Positions 18,521 to 27,528 of a stretch of 64,000 bases of DNA are shown piece after piece. The number at the start of each line of letters is the position of its first letter. The first letter of the stretch is position 1. Made by a program: the position numbers and the translations under genes. The notes below the pieces were generated by a model, which had not been told where the DNA came from, searched no databases, and saw only the letters and a list, made by a program, of their open reading frames with translations. Location of the stretch: assembly GCA_900313005.1 (NCBI GenBank), contig ONZJ01000002.1:45001-109000 (forward strand). The letters run 5' to 3'. The DNA is from Rhodobacteraceae bacterium EL129. Its GTDB lineage: Bacteria; Pseudomonadota; Alphaproteobacteria; Rhodobacterales; Rhodobacteraceae.

Positions 18521-19105
18521 ATGATGATTTCGTATCGCTATTATAACCGAATGATGAAGAATGATTCCCGAACCCTTCGACCGCTGCTTGATCGGTTGTT
18601 CCGTCTTTCGGCGGCTGATGCCTGGTTGGGTGATCTGACGCCGACACAAATGGCCGCCCTGGATTACCTATCTCGCGCCAACCGGTTTTCGCGCGCCCCT
18701 TCCCAAGTGGCCGACTTTCTGGGGGCGACACGCGGGACCGTGTCCCAGACATTGAAAACGCTCGAGCGTAAGGGACTGGTGGCAGAGCATAAGTCGAAAG
18801 AAGACAAACGCCGTATCCGATATGACATCACGTCATCCGGTCAAACGGCGCTTAACGGTGTCAGTCAGCTGGGATCAGCCTTGGCTGAATTGGACGCCGA
18901 TCAACAGCAAGCGCTGATCACGGGTCTGCATGCGCTGCTGCATCAGTTGGTCCAAACGCGGGGCAGTCGTCCCTTTGGCTTGTGTCGGGATTGCCGGTAT
19001 CATGATCCCTCAACACCGCAAGGCGCATTTTGCAGGCTGTTGGAGGTTCGTTTGGAGGCAGGGGAAGCGGCACAGATCTGCCACGAACAGATCGCTGCTG
19101 CCTGA
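18521..19105 (+). CDS. MarR-family regulator with C-terminal cysteine cluster
   Basis: A winged-helix repressor of 194 residues if started at 18521. The DNA-binding domain spans about 40-105: LTPTQMAALDYL, the recognition helix in SQVADFLGATRGTVSQTLKTLERKGLV, and the wing EDKRRIRYDITSSG. The C-terminus carries CRDCRYHD (Cys155, Cys158, His161), FCRLL (Cys171) and ICHEQ (Cys187), which could bind a metal or act as redox switch; most MarR proteins lack this. The start is uncertain: the perfect -10 at 18511-18516 implies transcription from about 18523, so ATG at 18551 or 18554 may be used, though no strong ribosome-binding site precedes it. It is divergent from, and probably controls, the secreted protein gene. 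Confidence 0.85.
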   Translation: MMISYRYYNRMMKNDSRTLRPLLDRLFRLSAADAWLGDLTPTQMAALDYLSRANRFSRAPSQVADFLGATRGTVSQTLKTLERKGLVAEHKSKEDKRRIRYDITSSGQTALNGVSQLGSALAELDADQQQALITGLHALLHQLVQTRGSRPFGLCRDCRYHDPSTPQGAFCRLLEVRLEAGEAAQICHEQIAAA

Positions 19106-19112
19106 GCGAACC

Positions 19113-20039
19113 CTATACCCCCAAACACCATCGCATGATCGCTTTTTGCGCGTGCAGGCGGTTTTCGGCCTCGTCAAAGATCACTGAATTTGGCCCGTCC
19201 ATCACGGCGGAGGTTGCCTCATCCTCGCGGTGGGCGGGAAGGCAGTGCATGAAAAGGGCGTCAGGTTTGGCGCGCGCCATCAGAGCTTCGTTCACCTGAT
19301 ACGGACGCAGCATGTTGTGGCGGCGTTCCTTGGTTGACTGGCTGTCATGCATCGATACCCAAGTGTCGGTCACCACCAGATCAGCGCCTTCCACCGCTTT
19401 GGCGGGATCGCGTTCGATGGTGATCTTGCTGCCCGATTTACGTGCGTTGCCCACAAACTCGCCTTCTGGGTCCAGCTGCATGGGGCCTGTGAACGTCAGG
19501 TCAAACCCGAACTGGCCGGCGGCGTGCAGGAACGAGGAGCACACGTTGTTGCCATCGCCGGACCACACAACCTTTTTGCCCTTGATCGGTCCACGATGTT
19601 CCTCATAGGTCATCACATCTGCCATGATCTGGCAGGGATGTGTCCGGTCGGTCAGGCCGTTGATCACCGGCACATCGGCATAGTCGGCCATATCGAGCAG
19701 GACACCTTCGTCGAAGGTCCGGATCATGATCAGATCAACATACCGGCTGAGCACACGGGCAGTATCCGCGATGGTCTCGCCGTGGCCCAACTGCATGTCC
19801 GCGCCCGACAGCAGCATGGTTTCACCCCCCATCTGGCGCACCCCCACGTCAAAGCTGACACGGGTGCGGGTTGAGGGTTTTTCAAAGATCAACGCCACCA
19901 TATGGCCCGCGAGGGGTTGATCATCATCCAAAGCGCCGCGCGTGCGGCCCGCGCGTGCTGTTTTCATGGATTGTGCGTTGTCGATGATTGACCGGAGCGC
20001 CTCCGGGTCGGTTTTGTGGATGTCGAGAAAGTGTGACAT
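19113..20039 (-). CDS. argF: Ornithine carbamoyltransferase
   Basis: A 308-residue anabolic ornithine transcarbamylase making citrulline in arginine biosynthesis. The carbamoyl phosphate motif STRTR (about residues 56-60), HPCQIMAD and the ornithine-binding [10 protein letters not shown] near residue 265 are all intact. The length is normal. It lies downstream of argD on the same strand, 57 bases apart, and is therefore probably co-transcribed. The product of argD (N-acetylornithine) feeds the pathway that supplies its substrate. Confidence 0.95.
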   Translation of the reverse strand: MSHFLDIHKTDPEALRSIIDNAQSMKTARAGRTRGALDDDQPLAGHMVALIFEKPSTRTRVSFDVGVRQMGGETMLLSGADMQLGHGETIADTARVLSRYVDLIMIRTFDEGVLLDMADYADVPVINGLTDRTHPCQIMADVMTYEEHRGPIKGKKVVWSGDGNNVCSSFLHAAGQFGFDLTFTGPMQLDPEGEFVGNARKSGSKITIERDPAKAVEGADLVVTDTWVSMHDSQSTKERRHNMLRPYQVNEALMARAKPDALFMHCLPAHREDEATSAVMDGPNSVIFDEAENRLHAQKAIMRWCLGV

Positions 20040-20096
20040 GGGCGTGGTGCTTTCTGGCAGAGGCCGGAATTTAGAGTATCTTTGGCAAGATGAAGC

Positions 20097-21272
20097 TTAG
20101 GTGGATGCGACTTGTATCGCGGCCTGATCGAGGCGTTTGAGAGCCTCGGTCACTTCATCCTCGGAGATGTTCAGAGGCGGCAGTAGGCGGATCACGTTGT
20201 CGGCGGCCGGCACGGTGATGAGCTGCGCGTCATAGGCGGCGTTCAACACGTCGGTGTTGGGTGCTTTGCATTTGAGGCCGAGCATGAGGCCGGAGCCGCG
20301 CACGCTTTCGAATACATCGGGGTGTGATGCGACGAGGCCTTCGAGACCTTGGCGCAATTGGCCTGCTATGCGGTTGACGCCTGCGAGGAAATCCGCGTCG
20401 GCCACATGGTCCATCACAGCACATCCCACGGCACAGGCCAGGGGGTTGCCGCCATAGGTTGACCCATGCGTGCCCGGCCCCATGCCAGTGGCGGCGTGTT
20501 CGGTGGCCAGCACCGCCCCCAGAGGGAAGCCGCCGCCGATGCCTTTGGCGACCATCATGATGTCAGGCTCAACCCCGGCCCATTCGTGGGCAAAGAGTTT
20601 TCCCGTGCGGCCCATTCCACATTGCACTTCATCGAAGATCAGCAGGAGGCCATTTTCATCACACAGATCGCGCAGGCCTTTGAGGCATTGGTCGGGCAGC
20701 GGACGTATGCCGCCTTCGCCCTGCACAGGCTCGATCAGGATGGCGGCGGTGGTGTCGGTGATGGAGGCAGCCACCGCATCGTGATCATTCCATGGCAAGT
20801 GGATGAAGCCGGGCAACAAAGGGCCGAAGCCTGCGGTCATTTTCTCGGACCCGGCGGCGGCGATCCCTGCGGAGGACCGTCCATGGAAGGAGCCCTCAAA
20901 AGCTATGATGTCCACACGTTCAGGCTGGTCGGCTGAGGCAAAGTGTTTGCGGGCCATTTTGACGGCCAGCTCACAAGCCTCAGTGCCCGAATTGGTGAAA
21001 AACACCGTGTCAGCGAAACTGGCATCGACCAGCTTGTCTGCCAAAGCCTGTTGTTGCGGGATGTTATAAAGATTTGAGGTATGCCAGAGCGTCTGCGCTT
21101 GCGTGGTCAGAGCTTCGGTCAATGCAGGATGTGCGTGACCCAGCGCATTCACAGCGATCCCCGCGCCCAGATCCAGAAAACGTCGGCCATCTGCCTCGAT
21201 CAGCCAGCTTCCTTGCCCTTTGACGAATGTCAGAGGGGCACGTGCGTAGGTGGGCAAGATGGACGGGATCAT
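20097..21272 (-). CDS. argD: Acetylornithine aminotransferase
   Basis: A 391-residue class III PLP aminotransferase of arginine biosynthesis, possibly also acting in lysine (DAP) synthesis. Features are the N-terminal YARAPLTFVKGQGSWLIEADGRRFLDLGAGIAVNALGH, SGTEACELAVKMAR, the PLP-aspartate segment LLLIFDEVQCGMGRTG, and the Schiff-base lysine in MMVAKGIGGGFPLGA. The length and N-terminus match ArgD rather than GABA or beta-alanine transaminases. argF follows, giving an argD-argF pair as in many alphaproteobacteria. The 280-base region upstream to the next gene shows no clear operator that I could identify. Confidence 0.93.
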   Translation of the reverse strand: MIPSILPTYARAPLTFVKGQGSWLIEADGRRFLDLGAGIAVNALGHAHPALTEALTTQAQTLWHTSNLYNIPQQQALADKLVDASFADTVFFTNSGTEACELAVKMARKHFASADQPERVDIIAFEGSFHGRSSAGIAAAGSEKMTAGFGPLLPGFIHLPWNDHDAVAASITDTTAAILIEPVQGEGGIRPLPDQCLKGLRDLCDENGLLLIFDEVQCGMGRTGKLFAHEWAGVEPDIMMVAKGIGGGFPLGAVLATEHAATGMGPGTHGSTYGGNPLACAVGCAVMDHVADADFLAGVNRIAGQLRQGLEGLVASHPDVFESVRGSGLMLGLKCKAPNTDVLNAAYDAQLITVPAADNVIRLLPPLNISEDEVTEALKRLDQAAIQVAST

Positions 21273-21552
21273 GTCGCAGTTCCTTGAATAAAGAAGCCAT
21301 GTGAGTGCCGTATGGGCGGCTTCGAGTCAATGATGTGAGGTGGAGCGGTGCGGTGGGCACCAAGGATCAAAAGCGGGACGTCAGACGCAGGTGCGTCGGC
21401 GTCGGTCAGATGTATATGTGAAGCGTTTGATCATGGCGTAGCTGTTAGGACGTTCCGTCGCGGAAGGCAAAGGGTTTTTGCACACGATGACCTATTGCAA
21501 TCGCGAAGGCGTTGATTGGATAACTGGCGTGACTTTGCCCGGAGATATCCTG

Positions 21553-22056
21553 ATGCGATTGTTTGTATTGCTTTGTATTTCGTTGCTGATGTCCTTGCCG
21601 ACGCAGGCCACTGAGTTGAAGGGGATGTATGACCCTGACAAGATGCTTGAGAGCTTTGCCCTGATTGGCCCTGCCCGGGTAGGCACTGACAAGACCGGAA
21701 CCGTGCGCAAGATATTTGGCGAAGTGCAATCGGACGCTGGCGGTGTGATCCCTTATGAGGCGCTGTTCATGATGTGCGATGGCACCAAGGACGCCTGTGC
21801 CAATATTATGATGCGCTATGATTGGTATGCCGATGAAGACGATGTCTGGTGTGCAATCAACACTTGGGAGGCGATGCCGGAGTATCCCCAAAAGGCCTGG
21901 GCAGGCTTTGCTTTTGACAAGGTGCGGCTGATCCGCGAACAGTTTGGCTTTGAAGGAGCCAGCGTTGAGCCGCGTTGGAAGTTTGTGCAGATGTGGCGGC
22001 AGGAGCTGGAGAGGTTTCATGCGTTGACGCAAAACTTGCCGGAGAGTTGTGAGTAA
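21553..22056 (+). CDS. Exported protein of unknown function
   Basis: A 167-residue protein not recognised by me. The start at 21553 follows GGAGATATCCTG and gives a clear signal peptide (MRLFVLLCISLLMSLPTQA). The mature part has four cysteines (MMCDGTKDACANI, VWCAIN, PESCE), suggesting disulfides and a periplasmic location. Aromatic-rich MMRYDWYADEDDVWCAINTWEAMPEY and a C-terminal helix (WKFVQMWRQELERF) are notable. The longer frame from 21478 has no signal-like N-terminus and was rejected. It lies alone between argD and a DMT transporter gene. Confidence 0.6.
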   Translation: MRLFVLLCISLLMSLPTQATELKGMYDPDKMLESFALIGPARVGTDKTGTVRKIFGEVQSDAGGVIPYEALFMMCDGTKDACANIMMRYDWYADEDDVWCAINTWEAMPEYPQKAWAGFAFDKVRLIREQFGFEGASVEPRWKFVQMWRQELERFHALTQNLPESCE

Positions 22057-22103
22057 GGCGGTTCCGCTTGCGAAGCCGGGTTTAATGTCGCACTGACGGA
22101 GCT

Positions 22104-22994
22104 ATGTCTGCCGCGCCCCCTCACAACCCTGCGCTTGCCGCGTTGCTCACCCTTGCGGCTTCGGCTTTTGTGGCGGGGACGACCTTGCTGGCCAAGGCCT
22201 TGGGCAATGGCACGCTGGGGCCTGAGATGCACGCCATGCAGATCAGCCACGGGCGGTTTTTGTTTGCCCTGATTGCCATTGGGGCAGCCACGGCGGTGTT
22301 GCGGCCGCGGTTCACCCGCCCAAATCTGAAACTACACGTCATGCGATCCACGCTGGGGTGGGGCGGGGTTAGTCTGATGTTTGCAGCGGCGGCCTTTATT
22401 CCTTTGTCAGATGCGACCGCCATCAGTTTTCTCAACCCAGTCTTTGGCATGATGCTCGCCATTCCATTTTTGGGTGAAAAAGTTGGCCCAGTGCGATGGA
22501 CTGCGGCGCTTATCGCGCTGTTGGGGGCTTTCATTCTGACACGGCCCGGAAATGGCGCGATTGAGCTGGGCGCCTTATTGGCCTTGGGATCGGCGGTTCT
22601 GCTTGGGACTGAGTTGATCGTGATCAAGCTCTTGGCCGGGCGCGAGGGGCCGATGCAGATTCTGCTGGTGAACAACATTATCGGGCTATGCATTGCCACC
22701 TGTGCGGTTGTCTTAGTGTGGCAAGCCCCCACGCCGCAGCAATGGGCTGCCCTGGCAGGCATCGGGTTTTTGATGGCTGCGGCGCAGTCGTGTTTCGTCA
22801 ATGCGATGGCGCGGGCGGATGCCAGCTTTGTTGCGCCCTTCTTCTATGCCGCCTTGGTCTTTGCGGCGCTCTATGATGCGGTGATCTTTAAAGTGATCCC
22901 GGATTTCATTTCCTTCCTGGGGGCGGGTATCACCCTTACCGGGGCTGGCCTTTTGGCCTGGCGGGAAGGGCGGTTACGCATGGCCAAAGGGTGA
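22104..22994 (+). CDS. DMT-family (EamA) transporter
   Basis: A 296-residue inner-membrane protein with about ten hydrophobic spans and two EamA domains. Typical features are HGRFLFALIAIGAATAVLRPRF after helix 2, ATAISFLNPVFGMMLAIPFLGEKVGP at the end of the first half, and NAMARADASFVAPFFYAALVFAALYDAVIFKVIPD in the second. It resembles the transporter at 3030 in architecture but is clearly divergent from it. CGGAG precedes the ATG. The PLP enzyme gene begins 68 bases downstream on the same strand, so transport and sulfur-amino-acid metabolism could be coupled. The substrate is unknown. Confidence 0.85.
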   Translation: MSAAPPHNPALAALLTLAASAFVAGTTLLAKALGNGTLGPEMHAMQISHGRFLFALIAIGAATAVLRPRFTRPNLKLHVMRSTLGWGGVSLMFAAAAFIPLSDATAISFLNPVFGMMLAIPFLGEKVGPVRWTAALIALLGAFILTRPGNGAIELGALLALGSAVLLGTELIVIKLLAGREGPMQILLVNNIIGLCIATCAVVLVWQAPTPQQWAALAGIGFLMAAAQSCFVNAMARADASFVAPFFYAALVFAALYDAVIFKVIPDFISFLGAGITLTGAGLLAWREGRLRMAKG

Positions 22995-23061
22995 TCAGTG
23001 CTTGCCAACAGATGGCCGACGCGTAGGCTCGGCGTCGATTCCCTGAGTTGAGGTGCCCTAA

Positions 23062-24219
23062 ATGTCCGACCGCACAAACCGACAGCTGTCCCCAGCCACC
23101 AAACTGGCGCAAGCTCTGCGTTATCTGGAAGAAGAGACCGGCGCGATTGTGCCGCCGATCCAGCCCTCGGCCACCTATGCAAGGGACGCGGACTACGAGG
23201 TGCGTAAGTCGTATATGTACCGCCGTGACAGCAACCAGACGACAGAACAGGCCGAGGCAATCATTGCTGATCTGGAAGGGGCGGCGGACAGCCTGCTGTT
23301 TGCCTCGGGAATGTCTGCCTGCACGGCGGTGATTGAACAATTGCCCGCCCATGCTCATGTGGTGGTCCCCGAGGTCATGTATCACGGGGTGCTGGATCAG
23401 TTTCAAACCTTTGCCGCCAAGGACCGGCTGGAGGTCAGCTATTATCCCGCCGGTGATTTGGACGCGATGCAGGCGGTGATGAAGCCCGGCAAGACGGCGC
23501 TGGTGTGGGCTGAAAGCCCGAACAATCCCAATTGGGATGTGACGGATATCGCCGCTGCCGCCGAGATTGCCCATACTGCCGGGGCGCGATTGTTCACCGA
23601 TTGCACGGGCACACCGCCCGTTGCAACGCGGGCGTTGGAGTTGGGGGCGGATATCTCGTTTCATTCTGCGACGAAGTATCTGAACGGGCATTCCGATGTA
23701 ACCGCTGGCGTTCTGTCTGTCCGAGAAGCCGCTGACTGGTGGGATGAGATCGCTCATGTACGCAAGATGCAGGGCACGGTGTTGCATTCCTTTGATGCCT
23801 TCCTGTTGATCCGGGGGATGCGCACGCTGATGTTGCGCTATGAGCGCCAGACCGAGAACGCGTTACGTGTCGCACAGCATCTGGAGGGGCATCCCGGCGT
23901 CGAGGCCGTGATGTATCCTGGCTTGCCATCCCACCCCGGCCATGAGATCGCGAAACGTCAGACGGGCGGTGCCTATGGCGGCATGTTGTCGATCCTCGTG
24001 AAAGGGGATGAGCAGAACGCGATTGATGTCACGCGCTTTTGTGAAGTGTTCTATCCCGCCACATCTCTAGGCGGTGTCGAGAGCCTAATTGAGCACCGCA
24101 AGACCGTATCGGGAGAAGGCTTCCCGGTGCATCCCTGTCTTTTGCGCTTGTCTATCGGGATTGAGGATGCGGGCGATTTGATTGCCGATCTGGATCAGGC
24201 GTTGCAGAGGGCGGGTTAG
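23062..24219 (+). CDS. Cystathionine gamma-synthase / transsulfuration-family PLP enzyme
   Basis: A 385-residue member of the Cys/Met-metabolism PLP family. The fold type I signature is visible: PIQPSATYARD, the YMYRRDSNQTTEQAEAIIADLEGA active-site region, FASGMSACTAVIEQ for phosphate binding, VWAESPNNPNWDVTDI, and the PLP lysine in FHSATKYLNGHSDVTAGVL. The C-terminus has TSLGGVESLIEHR and LRLSIGIEDAGDLIADLDQAL as in cystathionine synthases and lyases. Family members include gamma-synthase, beta/gamma-lyase, O-succinylhomoserine sulfhydrylase and methionine gamma-lyase; the sequence does not decide among them. TTGAGGTG is the ribosome-binding site. An 8-bp hairpin follows the stop (24247-24267). 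Confidence 0.85.
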   Translation: MSDRTNRQLSPATKLAQALRYLEEETGAIVPPIQPSATYARDADYEVRKSYMYRRDSNQTTEQAEAIIADLEGAADSLLFASGMSACTAVIEQLPAHAHVVVPEVMYHGVLDQFQTFAAKDRLEVSYYPAGDLDAMQAVMKPGKTALVWAESPNNPNWDVTDIAAAAEIAHTAGARLFTDCTGTPPVATRALELGADISFHSATKYLNGHSDVTAGVLSVREAADWWDEIAHVRKMQGTVLHSFDAFLLIRGMRTLMLRYERQTENALRVAQHLEGHPGVEAVMYPGLPSHPGHEIAKRQTGGAYGGMLSILVKGDEQNAIDVTRFCEVFYPATSLGGVESLIEHRKTVSGEGFPVHPCLLRLSIGIEDAGDLIADLDQALQRAG

Positions 24220-24246
24220 GTCGTAAGCGAAAGCGTTCAAACTATC

Positions 24247-24267
24247 AGTTGAGACGAACTCTCAACT
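24247..24267 (+). terminator. Possible terminator hairpin after the PLP enzyme gene
   Basis: AGTTGAGA (24247-24254) and TCTCAACT (24260-24267) form a perfect 8-bp stem with a 5-base loop, 28 bases past the stop codon. The downstream sequence is CCTATT, so there is no strong T-tract. It may act with Rho or only protect the mRNA end. Confidence 0.35.
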
Positions 24268-24294
24268 CCTATTGAATTGGCAGATTGTATGAAT

Positions 24295-24407
24295 TGCGGA
24301 TATAGCTGCCATTCGGCCTAGTTGCGCTGCAAGAGGCCAACGCCAGGCCAAGGGTGGGCCTGACGATAGCCGGGCCGCTAAAGCGGCTGTTCACCGGCTG
24401 GGCGCTT
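24295..24407 (+). repeat. Structured intergenic repeat, copy A
   Basis: This segment aligns without gaps to 52867-52979. The core reads GGCCAACG, then a hairpin (CAGGCC...GGCCTG, 24344-24362), then TGACGAT. A second hairpin follows, with an outer stem GCCGG/CCGGC (24369-24373 with 24394-24398), an inner stem GCCGC/GCGGC (24374-24378 with 24383-24387) and a six-base bulge TGTTCA. The remaining part of the 344-base gap between 24219 and 24564 shows no gene. Repeat status is seen directly; RNA or DNA function is inferred. The strand is arbitrary. Confidence 0.75.
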
Positions 24408-24563
24408 AAAGGCAAAGTTTGAATAGGTCCAGACCAGGACTTACCAACCTAATCTTGGCGATCACGGAAGCACTAGGCAGCTAATCCATCGCTACGTGAC
24501 GCAACGGCCCGCTTGCACGCAGCCGCCACGCTTTGCCAAACTGCAGCGCATGAGGACGCGCGC

Positions 24564-24956
24564 ATGCCTTTAGAGATTTTACTTCCCATGGTCATCCTCG
24601 GCATTGCCGGGATCACGGTGCTGTTGCACCTGCTTGGCTTGTCGCGTCCGGTGTTGCTCGCCAATCAATCGGCGGCGCGTGCGGCGTGGCTTGACGAGTT
24701 TCCGGATGACCCACCTGATCGCATCACCCTAAGCCAGGATCACCGCGCGGCTTTGATCCAGACAGTGCAAGGCGTCGGAGTTGTCTGGCCCATGGGGGCC
24801 GATACCACAGCACGCTATCTGATCGACGCGCAGATCACCCTTACTGCGAAAGGCTTGCGGATTGATCTGCCAGACTACACGGCCCCGCGCATCAACCTGA
24901 CACTAGACACCGCCGAGGCCGACCTCTGGCCCACCCTATTGGAGCACCCCGCATGA
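24564..24956 (+). CDS. Small single-span membrane protein preceding the sterol desaturase homologue
   Basis: A 130-residue protein of unknown function. One N-terminal membrane helix (about residues 4-25, EILLPMVILGIAGITVLLHLLGL) precedes a soluble domain of about 100 residues. This domain contains LSQDHRAALIQTVQGVGVVWPMGADTTARYLIDAQ and a beta-rich end (KGLRIDLPDYTAPRINLTLDT). No catalytic motif was seen. The ATG at 24564 is preferred over 24513 because the helix then starts at the N-terminus. The stop overlaps the next start by four bases (ATGA at 24953), so the two proteins are translationally coupled and may work together at the membrane. Confidence 0.65.
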   Translation: MPLEILLPMVILGIAGITVLLHLLGLSRPVLLANQSAARAAWLDEFPDDPPDRITLSQDHRAALIQTVQGVGVVWPMGADTTARYLIDAQITLTAKGLRIDLPDYTAPRINLTLDTAEADLWPTLLEHPA

Positions 24957-25891
24957 CTGATATGCTGAGCTATCCCGAAGTCACTCAACTGGCGGTCCCG
25001 TTCTTCATCGCGGCGATCCTGATTGAGTTGGCCTGGATCGTGATCAAAGGCAAAGGCGGCAGATATGAGACCCGCGATGCCGTGACCTCGCTTATCATGG
25101 GTGCAGGGAATGTGGCGTCGTCCGTTCTGCTGGGATTTATCGCTTACGGGTTCTTCATGCTGCTGTGGCGGATCACGCCTCTGGATCTGGGCACGTCGGT
25201 CTGGGTCATCGCACTGTGCTTTGTGCTGGATGATCTGCGATACTACTGGGTGCACCGGTTTGGACACCGCATTCGTTGGGTCTGGGCGTCACATGTGAAC
25301 CACCATTCGTCGCAGCACTACAACCTGACAACGGCGCTGCGGCAGACTTGGACAGGTACGTTTACTTTCATGATGGTGATCCGTGCGCCGCTGATCCTAT
25401 TGGGGTTTCATCCGGCCATGGTGCTGTTCTGCGGTGGGCTGAACCTGATTTACCAATTCTGGATTCACACCGAGGCGATAGGCCGGATGCCCAAATGGTT
25501 CGAGGCGGTGATGAACACGCCCTCGCATCACCGAGTGCATCATGGCCGTAATCCGCGTTATCTGGATGCGAACTATGCCGGTGTGTTCATCATCTGGGAC
25601 AAGATGTTCGGCACCTTTGTGCCCGAGTTGGACGCCGAAAAGCCTGACTACGGCCTTGTGCGCAATCTAGGTACATTCAACCCGATACGCGTGGCATTTC
25701 ATGAATGGGTCGGCATTTTTCACGACATCCGGCAACCGGGGCTGACATGGCAGGAACGTTGGAAGTATTGCGTCATGCCGCCAGGGTGGAGCCACGATGG
25801 CAGTCGCGATACGTCCGAGGGGATCAAGGCCAGACATTTGGCGAACAATCCGCACGACAAGGGCACGCCGGGTTTCGAAAGGGCCGGTTAG
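24953..25891 (+). CDS. Sterol desaturase / fatty acid hydroxylase superfamily protein
   Basis: A 312-residue integral membrane di-iron enzyme homologue. About four membrane helices carry the histidine clusters that bind the diiron centre: HRFGHRIRW, HVNHHSSQHYN and HHRVHHGRN. The segments LDDLRYYWVHR and NPRYLDANYAGVFIIWDKMFGTFVPE are typical of the superfamily. Substrates in bacteria include sterols, carotenoids and ornithine or fatty-acyl lipids. None can be assigned here, since no lipid-synthesis genes are adjacent. It is coupled to the small membrane protein upstream. The C-terminal tail after WHDGSRDTSEGIKA is short and polar. Confidence 0.88.
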   Translation: MTDMLSYPEVTQLAVPFFIAAILIELAWIVIKGKGGRYETRDAVTSLIMGAGNVASSVLLGFIAYGFFMLLWRITPLDLGTSVWVIALCFVLDDLRYYWVHRFGHRIRWVWASHVNHHSSQHYNLTTALRQTWTGTFTFMMVIRAPLILLGFHPAMVLFCGGLNLIYQFWIHTEAIGRMPKWFEAVMNTPSHHRVHHGRNPRYLDANYAGVFIIWDKMFGTFVPELDAEKPDYGLVRNLGTFNPIRVAFHEWVGIFHDIRQPGLTWQERWKYCVMPPGWSHDGSRDTSEGIKARHLANNPHDKGTPGFERAG

Positions 25892-26115
25892 GAGTTCTGA
25901 GAGGCAATACACGCCCGATGTTGAGGCACTTCTTACCGACGCCACGTCGATCGGCTCGGTAAAGAATTGAGTTTAAAGTAATTTAATCCGAATTCATGCA
26001 GGAACTAATGTGGTGCATATTACCTGCGATGTGCTGTCGCAGGCGAAGGACTTTCCGCGATTGTACCCTATCTAACATGGTAACCCATCACCTGATAACC
26101 GCTTGGTAGGTACTC

Positions 26116-27519
26116 ATGGATACATTGCTGCTGTCGCGCATCCAGTTTGGTGCGAACATCTCGTTCCACATCCTGTTCCCCACGATCACGATCGCATTGG
26201 GGTGGGTGCTTTTGTATTTCAAGCTGCGCTTTACCCGCTCGGGTGATGAAAAGTGGATCAAAGCCTACCGTTTTTGGGTCAAGGTCTTTGCGCTCAGCTT
26301 TGCGCTGGGTGTGGTGTCTGGCATCACCATGTCGTTTCAGTTTGGCACCAATTGGCCGGGCTTCATGGAGAAAGTCGGTAACGTCGCCGGGCCCTTGCTG
26401 GCTTACGAGGTGATGACCGCGTTTTTCCTCGAGGCGGTGTTCTTGGGGATCATGCTCTTCGGGTTTTCAAAAGTCCCATCGTGGGTACACACGCTGGCCA
26501 CGTTTTTGGTGGCGTTCGGAACGACGATGTCGGCCTTCTGGATCATCGTGCTGAGCAGTTGGATGCACACACCCGACGGTTTTGAAATGCGCGATGGGGT
26601 AGCCTTTGCCACCGATTGGTGGGACATCATCTTTAATCCCTCGATGCCATACCGGCTGGCCCATATGTTGCTGGCGAGTGGTTTGACCATTTCGTTCCTG
26701 TTGGCCGGGATCAGTGCCTATCGCTGGCTACGGAATGATCGCACCGAAGATGTGCGCGCGGCCTTGGTCACCGGTCTGAGCCTTGGTGCAATGCTGATCC
26801 CTCTGCAGATCCTGATCGGTGATTTGCATGGGCTGAATACGCTGAAGTACCAACCCGCCAAAGTGGCCGCGATGGAAGGCAACTGGGAAACCCGGGGCAA
26901 TGTGCCATTGCTGCTTTTTGCCGTGCCGGACGAAGAGGCGCGTACGAACCACTTTGAGATTGGTATTCCCAATGGGGCGTCTGTGATCCTCAAACATAAA
27001 GCAGACGGGGTTGTCCCCGGCCTGAATGATTTCGTGGACGAGGATGGTACCGCGTTGCACTCCCCCGTGGCGCCCGTGTTTTATGCGTTTCGTATCATGA
27101 TCGGAACAGGCGTGGCGATGTTGCTGCTTTCGTGGGTGTCTGTTGGCATGATGATGTACCGGCGCCGTGGGGTCGAAGCTTTGCCCAAGGTAATGTTGTG
27201 GGCTATGATTCCGATGGGATTTTCGGGCTGGCTTGCCACTTTGGCAGGCTGGTACACGACCGAAATTGGCCGCCAGCCGTGGCTGGTGAGCGGGGTGATG
27301 ATCACCAAGGAAGCGGTGGCCGATGTGCCCGCGCCAATGGTTGCGGGAACGCTGGCAGTTTATCTGACGATCTATGTGGTCTTGCTGACCGCCTATATCG
27401 GCGTGATTTTCTACCTCGCGCGCACCGCGGGGACGGCCAAAAACCAGCCCGGCGGCGGCAGTGGCGTGTTGCGTCCCGGCATGGGCCGCAAGCTGCCTGA
27501 TCACGTCCCGGCGGAATAG
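26116..27519 (+). CDS. cydA: Cytochrome bd-type quinol oxidase subunit I
   Basis: A 467-residue heme-bearing subunit of the bd-type terminal oxidase, which reduces oxygen to water with quinol. His18 in ISFHILFP is the expected heme b595 ligand. The b558 histidine is in PYRLAHMLLAS near residue 183. GRQPWLVSGVMIT is conserved. At 467 residues it is shorter than E. coli CydA (522), consistent with the short Q-loop form, often called CIO or cyanide-insensitive oxidase. cydB follows 9 bases later. No cydX-like small ORF and no cydDC genes are seen. No clear FNR box was found in the 224-base upstream region. Confidence 0.95.
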   Translation: MDTLLLSRIQFGANISFHILFPTITIALGWVLLYFKLRFTRSGDEKWIKAYRFWVKVFALSFALGVVSGITMSFQFGTNWPGFMEKVGNVAGPLLAYEVMTAFFLEAVFLGIMLFGFSKVPSWVHTLATFLVAFGTTMSAFWIIVLSSWMHTPDGFEMRDGVAFATDWWDIIFNPSMPYRLAHMLLASGLTISFLLAGISAYRWLRNDRTEDVRAALVTGLSLGAMLIPLQILIGDLHGLNTLKYQPAKVAAMEGNWETRGNVPLLLFAVPDEEARTNHFEIGIPNGASVILKHKADGVVPGLNDFVDEDGTALHSPVAPVFYAFRIMIGTGVAMLLLSWVSVGMMMYRRRGVEALPKVMLWAMIPMGFSGWLATLAGWYTTEIGRQPWLVSGVMITKEAVADVPAPMVAGTLAVYLTIYVVLLTAYIGVIFYLARTAGTAKNQPGGGSGVLRPGMGRKLPDHVPAE

Positions 27520-27528
27520 GAGCAGACG

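Noticed and set aside
22995..23061. A SAM riboswitch before the transsulfuration-type gene
   Set aside because: The leader is only 67 bases and shows no SAM-II or SAM/SAH conserved core that I can recognise.
25892..26115. An FNR box upstream of cydA
   Set aside because: No TTGAT-N4-ATCAA-like sequence was found; AT-rich TTTAAAGTAATTTAA near 25972 does not fit the consensus.
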